DNA of 43,997 bases, taken from positions 1-43,997 of the forward strand of contig CAJCIS010000195.1 of the NCBI GenBank assembly GCA_903970435.1. The letters are read 5' to 3'. The notes under the pieces are model-generated. The model saw nothing but the letters and a program-made list of their open reading frames with translations. It was not told the DNA's origin and did no database searches. Numbering within the stretch: position 1 is the stretch's first letter; each line of letters begins with the position of its first letter. Shown here one piece after another: positions 1 to 8,440 of this stretch. The position numbers were made by a program, and so were the translations under genes. Source of the stretch: Acidobacteriota bacterium (GTDB lineage Bacteria; Pseudomonadota; Alphaproteobacteria; Acetobacterales; Acetobacteraceae).

Positions 1-42
1 AAAGTCTTTTGGTTCTTTTCTTCAGAAAAGAACTGCTTTCTT
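1..42 (+). repeat. AT-rich hairpin repeat, copy 1
   Basis: This is a copy of the window-wide 42-bp element. The stem reads GTTCTTTTCT / AGAAAAGAAC. Compared with the commonest form, one T-A stem pair has become C-G on both arms, so the hairpin is kept. It lies 74 bp beyond the stop of the PPIase gene and may continue left of the window edge. Confidence 0.85.
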
Positions 43-63
43 AACGCTTTGCCTTAGCTCCAA

Positions 64-97
64 GGGCGTCAAGCAATACGTGCTCCGCACGACGCCC
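64..97. terminator. Nested hairpin downstream of the PPIase gene
   Basis: GGGCGTC (64-70) pairs with GACGCCC (91-97), and a GTGC/GCAC stem is nested inside. It lies just past the stop of the minus-strand PPIase gene, where a terminator would sit. No U-run follows, so a transcript-end or stabilising role is only an inference. Confidence 0.35.
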
Positions 98-116
98 CCG
101 GGCCTTCGTGACGAAC

Positions 117-1061
117 CTACGGCGCCGCCGGTGCCGCCGCGGCCGGCGGCGCCGCGGGCAATGTCGGCGAGCCACCCGGCTTCACCGGCGTGCCATTCGC
201 GTTGAACAGCTGCACCTTCACCTGGGCACGCGCCTGCGCGATGAACGCCTTGGCGTCCGCCCGGATCAGCTGCTGTTTGATGTCGTCGTGCACCTGATCA
301 TAGGTCGGCGGCTGCGACACCTTGGTTTCCAGCACCTGGATGACGTGCCAGCCGTACCGCGTATGCACCGGGGTCTTGGTGTATTCGTTCGGCTTCAGCG
401 AAAACGCGACGTTGGAGAACTCCGGCAGCATGTCGCCTTTCTTGAAGAAGCCGAGGTCGCCGCCCTGCTGCGACGACGGGTCCTTCGGGTCGCCGAACTT
501 CTTCGACAGGTCCTCGAACTTCGCGCCGGCGTCGAGCTGCTTGATGATGTCCTGTGCCTTGGCCTGGGTATCGACCAGAATGTGGCGGGCGTGCACCTCG
601 GTCTCGCCGGGCTTGCCCGCGTACTCCTTGTCATATTGCGTCTTGATGGCGTCCTCGGTCACCAGCGGCAGCACGGCGCGTTGCAGGGCGGCGCTCTGCA
701 GCACCTGATCGGCCGAGGCCTGCATCTGGCGGGCAATCGTAGGGTCGCGGTCCAAGCCCTGCTTGCGGGCCTGGATCTGCACCGCGCGGCCGTTCACCAA
801 CTGCTCGATGAGCAGGGGAAACAGCTTTTCCGGCGGGATCTGACCCTGCATCTGCTGCGGGATCTGCTGGGCCGCGGCAGCCACGTCGGACATGCGGATG
901 GCGTCGCCGTTCACGGTGGCGACGACCGTGGCGGCGCCTGGCGCGCCGCCGGCCGCCGGCGCGGGCGCCGGCTTCGGACCCGCCGCCCAGACCGGGCTGG
1001 TCAAGGCGGCACTGGAAAGCGTGGCCACCGTGACGGCTGTGGCGAGGAGCGGAAAGCGCAT
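117..1061 (-). CDS. Periplasmic parvulin-type peptidyl-prolyl isomerase
   Basis: This is a 314-aa PpiC/SurA-family foldase that should isomerise Xaa-Pro bonds of exported proteins in the periplasm. A Sec signal peptide covers residues 1-27 (cleavage near VWA-AG). It is followed by a Pro/Ala linker, a helical chaperone-like region (about 45-150) and one parvulin domain (about 155-247). The domain is recognisable from EVHARHILVDT, the QQGGDLGFF turn and the RYGWHVIQVLE strand. The tail from about 290 is again Pro/Ala-rich. The start is supported by AGAGGT five bases upstream of the ATG. The gene is divergent from secA across 181 bp, a sensible pairing of export ATPase and export foldase. SurA usually has two parvulin domains; only one is present here, so PpiC/PrsA-like is the safer name. 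Confidence 0.9.
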   Translation of the reverse strand: MRFPLLATAVTVATLSSAALTSPVWAAGPKPAPAPAAGGAPGAATVVATVNGDAIRMSDVAAAAQQIPQQMQGQIPPEKLFPLLIEQLVNGRAVQIQARKQGLDRDPTIARQMQASADQVLQSAALQRAVLPLVTEDAIKTQYDKEYAGKPGETEVHARHILVDTQAKAQDIIKQLDAGAKFEDLSKKFGDPKDPSSQQGGDLGFFKKGDMLPEFSNVAFSLKPNEYTKTPVHTRYGWHVIQVLETKVSQPPTYDQVHDDIKQQLIRADAKAFIAQARAQVKVQLFNANGTPVKPGGSPTLPAAPPAAAAPAAP

Positions 1062-1165
1062 ATGTACCTCTGTGGGCGTTTCTGCCGGGCCTTATGGCGG
1101 ACGCGGCTGGGGGGGGCAACCACGGTGCCGCATGAAATTATGGAAGGCTGGGCCGGCTTGCCGGC

Positions 1166-1195
1166 GACCCGAACGTTGACCCGAACGTTGACCCG
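1166..1195. repeat. 2.5 tandem copies of a 12-mer in the PPIase/secA divergent region
   Basis: GACCCGAACGTT occurs at 1166-1177 and again at 1178-1189, followed by a half copy. Each junction creates a TTGACC, which resembles a -35 hexamer, so the repeat may duplicate promoter or operator information for secA. A small GGGGCC/GGCCCC stem follows at about 1196-1211. Confidence 0.5.
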
Positions 1196-1242
1196 GGGCC
1201 TGGCGGCCCCTATTTCCGAGGCTTCTTCCCGGATACAGAAAA

Positions 1243-3957
1243 ATGTTTGGCAGCCTGGCCCGTGCCGTGTTCGGCACCTCCAACGACCGTGCGCTCAAGT
1301 CGTATCAGCGGCGCGTGCCCAAGATCAACGCCTTTGAGCCGGCCGTCTCGGCCCTGACCGACGAGGCCCTGCGCGCCAAGACGGACGCGTTCCGCGGCCG
1401 CCTGGCGGCTGGTGCCTCGCTGGACGAGATCCTGCCCGAAGCCTTCGCCACGGTGCGCGAGGCGTCCCGCCGCGTGCTGGGCTTGCGCCATTTCGACGTG
1501 CAGCTCGTGGGCGGCATGGTGCTGCATGACGGCATCATTTCAGAAATGAAAACCGGCGAGGGCAAGACGCTGGTGGCCACCCTGCCCGTGTATCTGAATG
1601 CGCTGGAGGGCCGCGGCGTTCACGTGGTGACGGTGAACGACTACCTGGCGCGGCGCGATGCGGCCGACATGGGGCGGGTTTACGGCTTTCTGGGGCTGAC
1701 GACCGGCGTGATCGTGCATGGGCTGACCGACGACGAGCGCCGGGCGGCGTATGCGTGCGACGTGACGTACGGCACGAATAACGAATTCGGCTTCGACTAT
1801 CTGCGCGACAACATGAAGTACCGGCTGGAGGACATGGTCCAGCGGCCATTCAATTACGCTATCGTCGACGAGGTCGATTCCATCCTGATCGACGAGGCGC
1901 GCACGCCGCTGATTATCAGCGGGCCGGCGGAGGACAGTTCGGATCTGTACCGGAGCGTCAATATCGTGGTGGCCGAGCTGGTCAAGGACCCCAGCACCTA
2001 CGAAAAAGACGAGAAGATGAAGACCGTCCATCTGACCGAGCCGGGGTCGGAAACGGTTGAGGACATGCTGCGGGCCGCGGGCATTATTACCGAAGGCAAT
2101 CTCTACGACATTTTCAATGTCGCGGTGGTGCATCACACGCAGCAGAGCCTGCGCGCGCATACGCTGTTCACGCGTGACGTCGACTACATTGTGCGCGACG
2201 ACAAGGTTGTGATCATCGACGAATTCACCGGCCGCATGATGGAGGGACGGCGGTATTCCGAGGGCCTGCACCAGGCGTTGGAGGCCAAGGAACACGTCAC
2301 GGTCCAGCAGGAGAACCAGACGCTCGCTACCATTACGTTCCAGAATTATTTCCGCCAATTCCCGAAATTGGCGGGCATGACCGGCACGGCGATGACCGAG
2401 GCCGACGAGTTCATGGAAATCTACAAGCTGGGCGTGGTGGAGGTTCCCACCAACGTGGCGGTGATCCGTGACGATGGCGACGACGAGGTGTATCGCACCG
2501 GCACCGAAAAGTTTGCCGCCCTCGCCGTGCTGATCGAGGATGCCCGCAAGCGCGGACAGCCGGTGCTGGTCGGCACCGTCAGCATCGAGAAGAGCGAGTT
2601 GCTGAGCGGCATTCTCAATGCGCGGGGCGTGCCGCACAATGTGCTGAATGCACGCTTTCACGAACAGGAAGCCCACATCATTGCGCAGGCCGGCCGGCCC
2701 GGCGCCATTACAATTGCCACCAACATGGCCGGCCGCGGCACCGATATCAAACTCGGCGGCAACCTCGAGGTGCGGCTGCGCGACGAGGTCGAAACGATCG
2801 CCGACCCTGCCGCACGCGCCGCGAAAGAGGCCGAAATTCGCGCCGAAATCGCCGCGGCGCACGAGCAGGTGAAACGCGCCGGCGGGCTGCTGGTGGTGGG
2901 CACCGAACGCCACGAAAGCCGGCGTATCGACAATCAGTTGCGCGGCCGGTCCGGCCGCCAGGGCGACCCCGGTGCCTCGCGGTTTTTCCTGAGCCTGGAA
3001 GACGATCTGATGCGCATCTTCGGATCGGACCGGATGGGGCCCATGCTGCAGCGCCTGGGGCTGAAGGAAAACGAGGCGATCGTTCATCCGTGGATCAACA
3101 AGGCGCTGGAAAAGGCGCAGAAGAAGGTGGAGGCGCGCAATTTCGATACGCGCAAGAACCTGCTGAAATACGACGACGTGATGAACGACCAGCGGCGCGA
3201 GGTCTACGCGCAGCGCCGCGAATACATGAACGCCACGGACCTTTCGGAAACCATTCGCGACATGCGACGCGAACTGGTGGACGAGCTGGTCGCCAAGCGC
3301 ATTCCCGAACGTGCCTTTGCCGAACAGTGGCAATCGGCCGAGCTCGCGGCGGATGTCAAACGCATCTTCGCGCTGGACCTGCCGATCGTGGACTGGGCGC
3401 GCGAGGAAGGCATCGACGAGACCGCCATCCGGGAGCGGCTGGAGGCGGCGGTGGAGGGTGCGGCGGAGGCGAAAGCCACGGCGTTCGGACCCGAAATCAT
3501 CCGGTTCATCGAAAAGAGCCTGCTGCTGCAGGTGTTCGATACGGTGTGGAAGGAGCATCTGCTGGCGCTGGACCATCTGCGACAGGGCATCGGCCTGCGC
3601 GCCTACGGCCAGCGCGATCCGCTGAATGAATACAAGAGCGAGGCGTTCGCCCTGTTCAACGCCATGCTCGACGATATGCGCGAGCGGGTGTGCAGCATGC
3701 TGTCGCGCGTGGAATTGTCCGCCGAGCCGCCGCGCCCGCTCGCGGAACCGGCGTTTGACCGGATGCTGACGAGCCACCCCGCGGCAGGGCCGGACGGCGT
3801 GGCCGTGGCGGAGATGGAGCCGGTGACGTTGGCCATGGGGGCTGCCGCGGTGGTGGATCCGAACGATCCCTCAACCTGGTCGGCCGCGGCGCGCAATGCG
3901 CCTTGCCCTTGCGGGAGCGGGAAGAAGTATAAACATTGCCATGGGCGGGTGGCTTAG
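1243..3957 (+). CDS. secA: Preprotein translocase ATPase SecA
   Basis: This 904-aa protein is the full-length motor ATPase that pushes unfolded preproteins through SecYEG at the inner membrane. Walker A is MKTGEGKT (102-109) and Walker B with the DEAD-like motif is [12 protein letters not shown] (from 209). The preprotein cross-linking domain, second helicase domain ([27 protein letters not shown]) and helical scaffold follow in order. The C-terminus carries the SEC-C zinc motif with ligands C888, C890, C899 and H900, which binds SecB and phospholipid in the family. Length is normal for alphaproteobacteria. The Shine-Dalgarno upstream of the ATG is weak, but the [11 protein letters not shown] start matches the family. 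It is convergent with the next gene, with 58 bp between the stops filled by a hairpin repeat. Confidence 0.98.
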   Translation: MFGSLARAVFGTSNDRALKSYQRRVPKINAFEPAVSALTDEALRAKTDAFRGRLAAGASLDEILPEAFATVREASRRVLGLRHFDVQLVGGMVLHDGIISEMKTGEGKTLVATLPVYLNALEGRGVHVVTVNDYLARRDAADMGRVYGFLGLTTGVIVHGLTDDERRAAYACDVTYGTNNEFGFDYLRDNMKYRLEDMVQRPFNYAIVDEVDSILIDEARTPLIISGPAEDSSDLYRSVNIVVAELVKDPSTYEKDEKMKTVHLTEPGSETVEDMLRAAGIITEGNLYDIFNVAVVHHTQQSLRAHTLFTRDVDYIVRDDKVVIIDEFTGRMMEGRRYSEGLHQALEAKEHVTVQQENQTLATITFQNYFRQFPKLAGMTGTAMTEADEFMEIYKLGVVEVPTNVAVIRDDGDDEVYRTGTEKFAALAVLIEDARKRGQPVLVGTVSIEKSELLSGILNARGVPHNVLNARFHEQEAHIIAQAGRPGAITIATNMAGRGTDIKLGGNLEVRLRDEVETIADPAARAAKEAEIRAEIAAAHEQVKRAGGLLVVGTERHESRRIDNQLRGRSGRQGDPGASRFFLSLEDDLMRIFGSDRMGPMLQRLGLKENEAIVHPWINKALEKAQKKVEARNFDTRKNLLKYDDVMNDQRREVYAQRREYMNATDLSETIRDMRRELVDELVAKRIPERAFAEQWQSAELAADVKRIFALDLPIVDWAREEGIDETAIRERLEAAVEGAAEAKATAFGPEIIRFIEKSLLLQVFDTVWKEHLLALDHLRQGIGLRAYGQRDPLNEYKSEAFALFNAMLDDMRERVCSMLSRVELSAEPPRPLAEPAFDRMLTSHPAAGPDGVAVAEMEPVTLAMGAAAVVDPNDPSTWSAAARNAPCPCGSGKKYKHCHGRVA

Positions 3958-3971
3958 GTCCGCAAGAGAAA

Positions 3972-4015
3972 AAGCAAGCCGTTCTTTTTTGAAAAAAAGA
4001 ACCCAAAAACTTTTT
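3972..4015 (-). repeat. AT-rich hairpin repeat, copy 2
   Basis: A full copy with the canonical stem GTTCTTTTTT / AAAAAAGAAC fills the gap between the convergent secA stop (14 bp away) and the stop of the next minus-strand gene (adjacent). It may act as a bidirectional transcript end, but there is no classical U-run after the stem. Confidence 0.85.
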
Positions 4016-5416
4016 CTATTGATCGGTGCGGCGGCATTGCAGAGTGCCGCTCCGGGTCAGCGCGTTGGTTACCGGCGCTTCCCAGCCGCGCCAGCCGGCA
4101 CCGGGGCCTAGCAGGGCGTCACACGTAAAAATTGTGCGGAAGAAGGCACGCGGGACGGTGGCAAGGCTTGCGGGTCCTGCCCCGCGCGCGACAATGCGGT
4201 AGAGCTGGCCTTCGCCGATGACGAGATCATGCGCAGGCGAAACGTAGCCGGGCATGTAAGTGTCGTATTCCAGCGTCGCCGGCGCGCCTGGCGCGGGCAG
4301 GCGCGCGGCAACGTAAGCCGCCATGTTCGGGCGGCCCATGTAGGATGCGAAACGGCGGGCGGCCCAATCTTGCGGTTCGGCGCCCCATTGCGGAGAAATC
4401 GCCAGACGCAGCGCACCGGTTTCGGCGTCGCGGGCAAATATCGATACGGTTATGACGGCTGGCAGTGCGCTGAGGACAGCGCAGGTGACGGCCCGGCGCC
4501 ATGGCAGGACGCAGACGGCCAGCAACAAGGAAAACATTGTCGGCACGATCAGGTAATCCACCTGGTCCGGCAAGGCGGCGAAACGCGGGACATACAACAG
4601 CCAGGCGAGCCAGGCGATGCGTCGTAACAAGGCGCCTTGCGGCGCCGCTTCGTTGCCGTGGCGGGCCAGCATCATGAGGGCCAGGACACCCGCCGGGCCA
4701 AGCGCGGCACTTGCGAATATCGTTGCGCGTGCGGCGCGGGCCCATAGCGGGCGGGTGGTGGAGACGCCGGTGAGCAGCCCGTGCATGCCGTTCAGAGCCA
4801 GGAAAATACCGGCGGCGAGAAGGCCGGCCGCGGCGATCGCGAGAATGATGCGGTATCGGGCCGGGCCGTGGCGCCAGAGCAGCGCCCATGTGACGGCGGC
4901 GGCGAACAGGACATTGTCGGGGCGGAGCAACATGGCGGCGAGCGCGGCGGTGGCGAAGGCGGCGAGAGCCGGTACGGTTTGGTCTCGTTGCACCCGCAAC
5001 GCGGCGAGAATCAGCGCCATGCCGGCCGCAAAACTCCAGCCGAAATCGATGGCGGAACTGGCGTTCACCAGCAGCAAGGGCGCCGTGCAGAGGGTTATTG
5101 CGGCCAGGGGAACGCGCGCGGGCGCGACATGTTGCGCCATACGCAAGGCCGCGACGATGCCGGCGGTCGTAACGATGAGCGAGGCGAGGTTTGCGGCCAC
5201 GAGGCCGCCGCAGGCAAAAAACAAAGCGGTGGCAGCTTCGTGCAACGGAAATCCCAGGGAGCGGCTGCGCTGATAATGCCCAGATAAAATGGCGCGGGCG
5301 GAGTCGATGACGCGGATAGAGTCGCGGTCCGTGCCCCAGCCGAGATCGATACCGGCCAGGCCGGCGGCTATGAAACCGGTGATTGCGATCAGAACAATGA
5401 TGTTGCGTATGCGCAT
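4016..5416 (-). CDS. Polytopic membrane protein, possible GT-C-type glycosyltransferase
   Basis: This 466-aa protein is not assigned to a named family with confidence. It begins with an uncleaved hydrophobic segment (IIVLIAITGFIAAGLAGIDLGWG). About ten further hydrophobic stretches fill residues 60-320, and the last 130 residues or so are soluble. The loop after TM1 carries acidic residues (GTDRDS) and is followed by SRSLGFPLHEA. That layout resembles the first periplasmic loop of PMT/ArnT-like GT-C glycosyltransferases, which transfer sugars from polyprenyl carriers. This is inference from topology only; a plain hypothetical membrane protein is equally defensible. The start lacks a good Shine-Dalgarno and is preceded within about 10 bp by a hairpin repeat. 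The stop abuts another copy. Confidence 0.75.
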   Translation of the reverse strand: MRIRNIIVLIAITGFIAAGLAGIDLGWGTDRDSIRVIDSARAILSGHYQRSRSLGFPLHEAATALFFACGGLVAANLASLIVTTAGIVAALRMAQHVAPARVPLAAITLCTAPLLLVNASSAIDFGWSFAAGMALILAALRVQRDQTVPALAAFATAALAAMLLRPDNVLFAAAVTWALLWRHGPARYRIILAIAAAGLLAAGIFLALNGMHGLLTGVSTTRPLWARAARATIFASAALGPAGVLALMMLARHGNEAAPQGALLRRIAWLAWLLYVPRFAALPDQVDYLIVPTMFSLLLAVCVLPWRRAVTCAVLSALPAVITVSIFARDAETGALRLAISPQWGAEPQDWAARRFASYMGRPNMAAYVAARLPAPGAPATLEYDTYMPGYVSPAHDLVIGEGQLYRIVARGAGPASLATVPRAFFRTIFTCDALLGPGAGWRGWEAPVTNALTRSGTLQCRRTDQ

Positions 5417-5420
5417 TGGG

Positions 5421-5520
5421 AAAGCGGAAATGTTCTTCTTTGAAAAAAAGAACCGAAAAACTCTTGTCTACGCGTAAAAGTTTTTTGGTTCTTTTTTTCA
5501 AAAAGGAACGGCTTGCCTCC
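5421..5520. repeat. AT-rich hairpin repeat, facing pair (copies 3a/3b)
   Basis: Two copies in opposite orientation (about 5421-5466 and 5475-5520) fill the gap between the recF stop and the start of the downstream membrane-protein gene. Copy 3a carries unpaired stem changes and 3b has one U-G wobble. The recF stop codon lies at the outer edge of 3b. Confidence 0.85.
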
Positions 5521-6638
5521 TATCCTGCCTTCACCAAATCGCCGTCCCGAACCTGCCAGAACGAAGCATCATGCGCCAGTGGCGCAAATACCTCCGCATC
5601 CGTGCCGGTGAGCAGCGCGGGCCCTGGGAGTGCCGCAAGGGCGGAGAACAACGCCTCGCGGCGCGGCGCGTCCAGGTGCACGGCGGGTTCGTCGAGCAGC
5701 AGCATCGGCGCCGTAGCGCGGGCTTCGGCAATCAGCGCGGCGTGGGCAAGGATAATGCCGAGCAGGAGGGCCTTTTGCTGGCCGGTGCTGGCTTGGGATG
5801 CGGAAAGGCCGGTGGCGGCGTCGGAAATGGCGAGGTCGGCGCGGTGGGCGCCCAGGCTGGTGGCGCCGGTAGCGGCGTCGGTGGCGCGGGTTTGGGCCAG
5901 GGCGTCGCGGAGCCAGACCTCCACGGCGAGCGCGGGTTGGGTGGCGAGGCGCTCGGCGATGGGGTCGATGAGCGCGAGGTGCGCGCGCGGGAATGCGGAG
6001 GGCGGCAGGGGCGCGGCGTTGAGGTGGGCGACGAAGCCGAGGCGGCCGGCGGCGAGTGCCACGGCATGGCGGGCGATGCTTTCTTCCAGGCCGGCGAGCC
6101 AGCTCGCGTCGTTGGGGCGGGTCGCCAGCAGGCGGTTGCGGCTGGCGACGGCGGTGTCGTGGGCGGCGGATTCGCGGGCGTGGCCGGGTTCGAGCGCCCA
6201 GACGAGCCGGTCGAGAAACCGCCGGCGGCCGGAGGCGCTCTCCTGAAAGAGTGTGTCCATTTGCGGGGTGAGCCACACGACGGCGAACCGGGCGGCAATG
6301 TCGGCCTGGGTGCGGGGTTCGGCGCCGTCGAGGCGAAACAGGCGTCGATCGGCCGGCCCATCGCCCGCGGTGCCGGTGCCGAGATCGAACGGCGGGGCTT
6401 CGCCCTGGCGGAGGCGCGCCGCCACGGCCCAGCGGCCGCCGCCGCCGTGGCGGGCGAATTCGGCGATGCGGGCACCGCGCAGGCCGCGCCCGGGGGCAAG
6501 CAGGCTCACGGCCTCCAGCAGGTTGGTCTTGCCGGACCCGTTGGGCCCCGTGATGACGGCGACCCGCGATTCGGGGCGCCAGGTCAGCGCACGGTAATTA
6601 CGAAAATCCGTCAAATTGAGGCGCAGGAGGCAGAGCAT
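5520..6638 (-). CDS. recF: DNA replication and repair protein RecF
   Basis: This 372-aa SMC-like ATPase loads RecA at gapped DNA together with RecOR. The Walker A motif GPNGSGKT spans 31-38. The ABC-type signature region (STGQQKALLLG) and Walker B/D-loop (MLLLDEPAVHLDA, from about 312) are intact. The reading frame stays open for 53 codons upstream. The ATG at 6638 is chosen because AGGAAGAG lies just before it and the protein then begins MLCLLRLNLTDFRNY as in the family. RecF is often encoded beside dnaN and gyrB; neither is present in the flanks here, so the gene has been separated from the replication cluster. It faces away from the small-protein gene at 6878. Confidence 0.95.
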   Translation of the reverse strand: MLCLLRLNLTDFRNYRALTWRPESRVAVITGPNGSGKTNLLEAVSLLAPGRGLRGARIAEFARHGGGGRWAVAARLRQGEAPPFDLGTGTAGDGPADRRLFRLDGAEPRTQADIAARFAVVWLTPQMDTLFQESASGRRRFLDRLVWALEPGHARESAAHDTAVASRNRLLATRPNDASWLAGLEESIARHAVALAAGRLGFVAHLNAAPLPPSAFPRAHLALIDPIAERLATQPALAVEVWLRDALAQTRATDAATGATSLGAHRADLAISDAATGLSASQASTGQQKALLLGIILAHAALIAEARATAPMLLLDEPAVHLDAPRREALFSALAALPGPALLTGTDAEVFAPLAHDASFWQVRDGDLVKAG

Positions 6639-6816
6639 GCGGCGCTCTTCCTTGCCGACGCGACCGCTTCGGGCAACTCCGGATCGCCTGGAGCGGCCTC
6701 GGCCTGACGGGAAAATCGTCGGGTGCTCGCCTGACCCGACATCCCGCACCCCTGGCTTGGGGCGCCGAAGGCGACGATGGCGGGGCGGAGCGCGCAAACT
6801 TTTTTCAAACTAAACC

Positions 6817-6845
6817 TTGTTAAGTGAACGCTGATCATATATAAA
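6817..6845 (+). promoter_or_regulatory. Sigma70-type promoter for the 59-aa protein
   Basis: TTGTTA (6817-6822), a 17-bp spacer and TATAAA (6840-6845) make a near-ideal housekeeping promoter, unusually AT-rich for this genome. Transcription should start around 6852, about 25 bp before the ATG at 6878. Confidence 0.7.
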
Positions 6846-6853
6846 CCGATCAG
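6831..6853. promoter_or_regulatory. Operator-like palindrome over the -10 box
   Basis: CTGATC (6831-6836) and its reverse complement GATCAG (6848-6853) are separated by 11 bp that contain the -10 element. The two-half-site layout over a promoter is typical of a repressor operator. The binding protein cannot be named from the sequence. Confidence 0.5.
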
Positions 6854-6877
6854 ACGATCACGCACAGAGGTGCTCCG

Positions 6878-7057
6878 ATGACGACCTTGACGCATACATT
6901 CCGGCCTTTCCTGGCGCCGCGGTGCGCAAGACTGGCTGCCTCGGCCATCACAGAGGCGCAGGAGCGCCACGCCGTGTATGGCGTGGCGGCATGCCTGCTC
7001 GCCGGCGGTGTTTACCTGGTTCTGCACGCGCTCAGCCTGGTGACCGCCTTCAGTTAA
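6878..7057 (+). CDS. Small single-pass membrane protein (59 aa), unknown function
   Basis: The ATG at 6878 is preceded by AGAGG at good spacing and by a strong promoter with an operator-like palindrome, which supports expression. The product starts MTTLTHTFRPFLAPR. It has a short basic/amphipathic region, then a single hydrophobic segment (about 34-56; VYGVAACLLAGGVYLVLHAL), and ends AFS. No family is recognised. It could be a small inner-membrane protein whose expression is switched by the palindrome. It is followed after about 55 bp by the YcaQ-type gene on the same strand and may share its transcript. Confidence 0.7.
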   Translation: MTTLTHTFRPFLAPRCARLAASAITEAQERHAVYGVAACLLAGGVYLVLHALSLVTAFS

Positions 7058-7112
7058 CCGCCGATGGTGATCGGCCCCTTGTATTGGGGCGGCCGCCGCG
7101 GTTGGCTTGCGC

Positions 7113-8306
7113 ATGGAGAAGATGTCGCACGCGGCGGCGCGGCGGGTGGCGATTGCGGCGCAGGGCCTGGCGCGCCGCAGCGCCGGGGTGACGCCTGGCA
7201 AACGCCAGCTCGATGCGGTTTTGGATCGCATTGGATTGCTGCAGATCGATTCCGTTTCGGTGTTGGCGCGCGCGCATTATTTGCCGCTATTCTCCAGGCT
7301 GGGGGGTTACGACCGGACGCTTCTGGATGATGCGGCGTGGGGCAGGAAGCGGCGCTGGTTTGAATATTGGGGGCATGAGGCATCCTTGATGCCGGTGGCG
7401 TTGCAGCCGTTGATGCGCTGGCGCATGGCGGCGGCGGCGGACGGGGACGGATTGTGGCCGGGTCTCAGTTCATTTCAGCTTGAGCATCGGGATTATATTC
7501 GCGGCGTGCGTGCGCGGATTGCGGCGGAGGGACCGATGGGGGCCTCCGAGCTTGATGGCGCCAAGGGCGTTGCGGGTTGGTGGGGCTGGGGACAGGCCAA
7601 GCGGGCGTTGGAGATCCTGTTCTGGACCGGCGAACTGACAGCTTCTGGTCGGCGCGGGTTCGAGCGCGTGTATGATTTGCCTGAACGCGTGCTGCCGGCC
7701 GACATATTGGCTAAGCCGACACCGAAGCCGCGGGATGCGCAACGTGAATTGCTGCTGCTTTCGGCGCGGGCGCATGGCATTGGCAGTGTTGGTGATCTTG
7801 CCGACTATTTTCGGATTTCTCCGGTTGTGGCGCGGCCGTTGTTGGCGGAGCTCGTAGAGGACGGGCATTTGCTGCCGGTGGCTGTTGAGGGGATGCGCGG
7901 CACGTGGTTCTTGCACAAGGATGCGCGTGTGCCGGGGCGGGTGGCGGCGCAGACGTTGCTGGCGCCGTTCGATCCGCTGGTTTGGGAGCGCGATCGGGTG
8001 GCGCGACTGTTTTCGTTTCAATATCGGCTGGAGATTTATACGCCGGCGCATAAGCGCGTGCATGGTTATTATGTGTTGCCGTTCTTGTTTGGTGACCGGC
8101 TGGTGGCGCGGGTGGATTTGAAGGCTGACCGGGCGGCGGGGTGTTTGCGGGTTTTGGCTGCCTTTGCGGAGGACCATGCGCCGGCGGGGACGGCGGAGGC
8201 GTTGTGGGAAGCGTTGCGGCGCCTGGCTGATTGGCTGGGGCTGGAACAGATTGAGGTTGGCAACAAGGGCGACTTGGCTGGCGGACTAGCGGCAGTTAGC
8301 AAGTAG
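7113..8306 (+). CDS. YcaQ-family winged-helix DNA glycosylase
   Basis: This protein of about 397 aa belongs to the AlkX/YcaQ (formerly DUF1006) family, monofunctional glycosylases that unhook interstrand crosslinks and remove bulky N-alkyl purines. The LLQIDSV segment contains the catalytic QxD motif (Q44-I-D46). It is followed by the conserved ARAHYLPLFSRLG and WFEYWGHEASLMP blocks and by winged-helix repeats (AKRALEILFWTGEL; ADYFRISPVVARPLL). The C-terminal APFDPLVWERDR ... YCF-type block is present as RLEIYTPAHKRVHGYYVLPFLFGDRLVARVDLKADR. The ATG at 7113 is preferred over a TTG at 7107; neither has a strong Shine-Dalgarno. Motifs are complete, so it is probably active. Confidence 0.9.
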   Translation: MEKMSHAAARRVAIAAQGLARRSAGVTPGKRQLDAVLDRIGLLQIDSVSVLARAHYLPLFSRLGGYDRTLLDDAAWGRKRRWFEYWGHEASLMPVALQPLMRWRMAAAADGDGLWPGLSSFQLEHRDYIRGVRARIAAEGPMGASELDGAKGVAGWWGWGQAKRALEILFWTGELTASGRRGFERVYDLPERVLPADILAKPTPKPRDAQRELLLLSARAHGIGSVGDLADYFRISPVVARPLLAELVEDGHLLPVAVEGMRGTWFLHKDARVPGRVAAQTLLAPFDPLVWERDRVARLFSFQYRLEIYTPAHKRVHGYYVLPFLFGDRLVARVDLKADRAAGCLRVLAAFAEDHAPAGTAEALWEALRRLADWLGLEQIEVGNKGDLAGGLAAVSK

Positions 8307-8396
8307 AAAAAGAAGAAGAGGTTTTTGCCACAGATAAGAAGGGATGTCAGGGACTATGTGATAGAGTTTCTTCGTTGGCAACGCCACCTTATATGT

Positions 8397-8440
8397 CAAA
8401 AGTTTTTTGGTTCTTTTTTTCAAAAAAGAACTGCTTCCTT
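8397..8440 (+). repeat. AT-rich hairpin repeat, copy 4
   Basis: This is a full canonical copy between the convergent YcaQ-type and fahA genes. Its outer edge (AAGGAAGCAG on the minus strand) supplies the last two bases of the fahA TAA stop codon. Confidence 0.85.

Noticed and set aside
108-1337. Long plus-strand frame opposite the PPIase gene
   Set aside because: Arg/Leu/Gly-rich translation with no domain; it is the antisense shadow of a gene with a clear signal peptide and parvulin domain.
1540-3777. 745-codon minus-strand frame inside secA
   Set aside because: It is the antisense of secA; high GC and third-position bias keep it open. The plus strand has every SecA motif.
3972-4015. Interpreting the hairpin repeats as ordinary intrinsic terminators
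   Set aside because: The stem is AT-rich and the sequence after it (CAAAAAACTTTT or NGCTTCC) lacks a U-run. Copies also lie upstream of starts and inside a coding frame.
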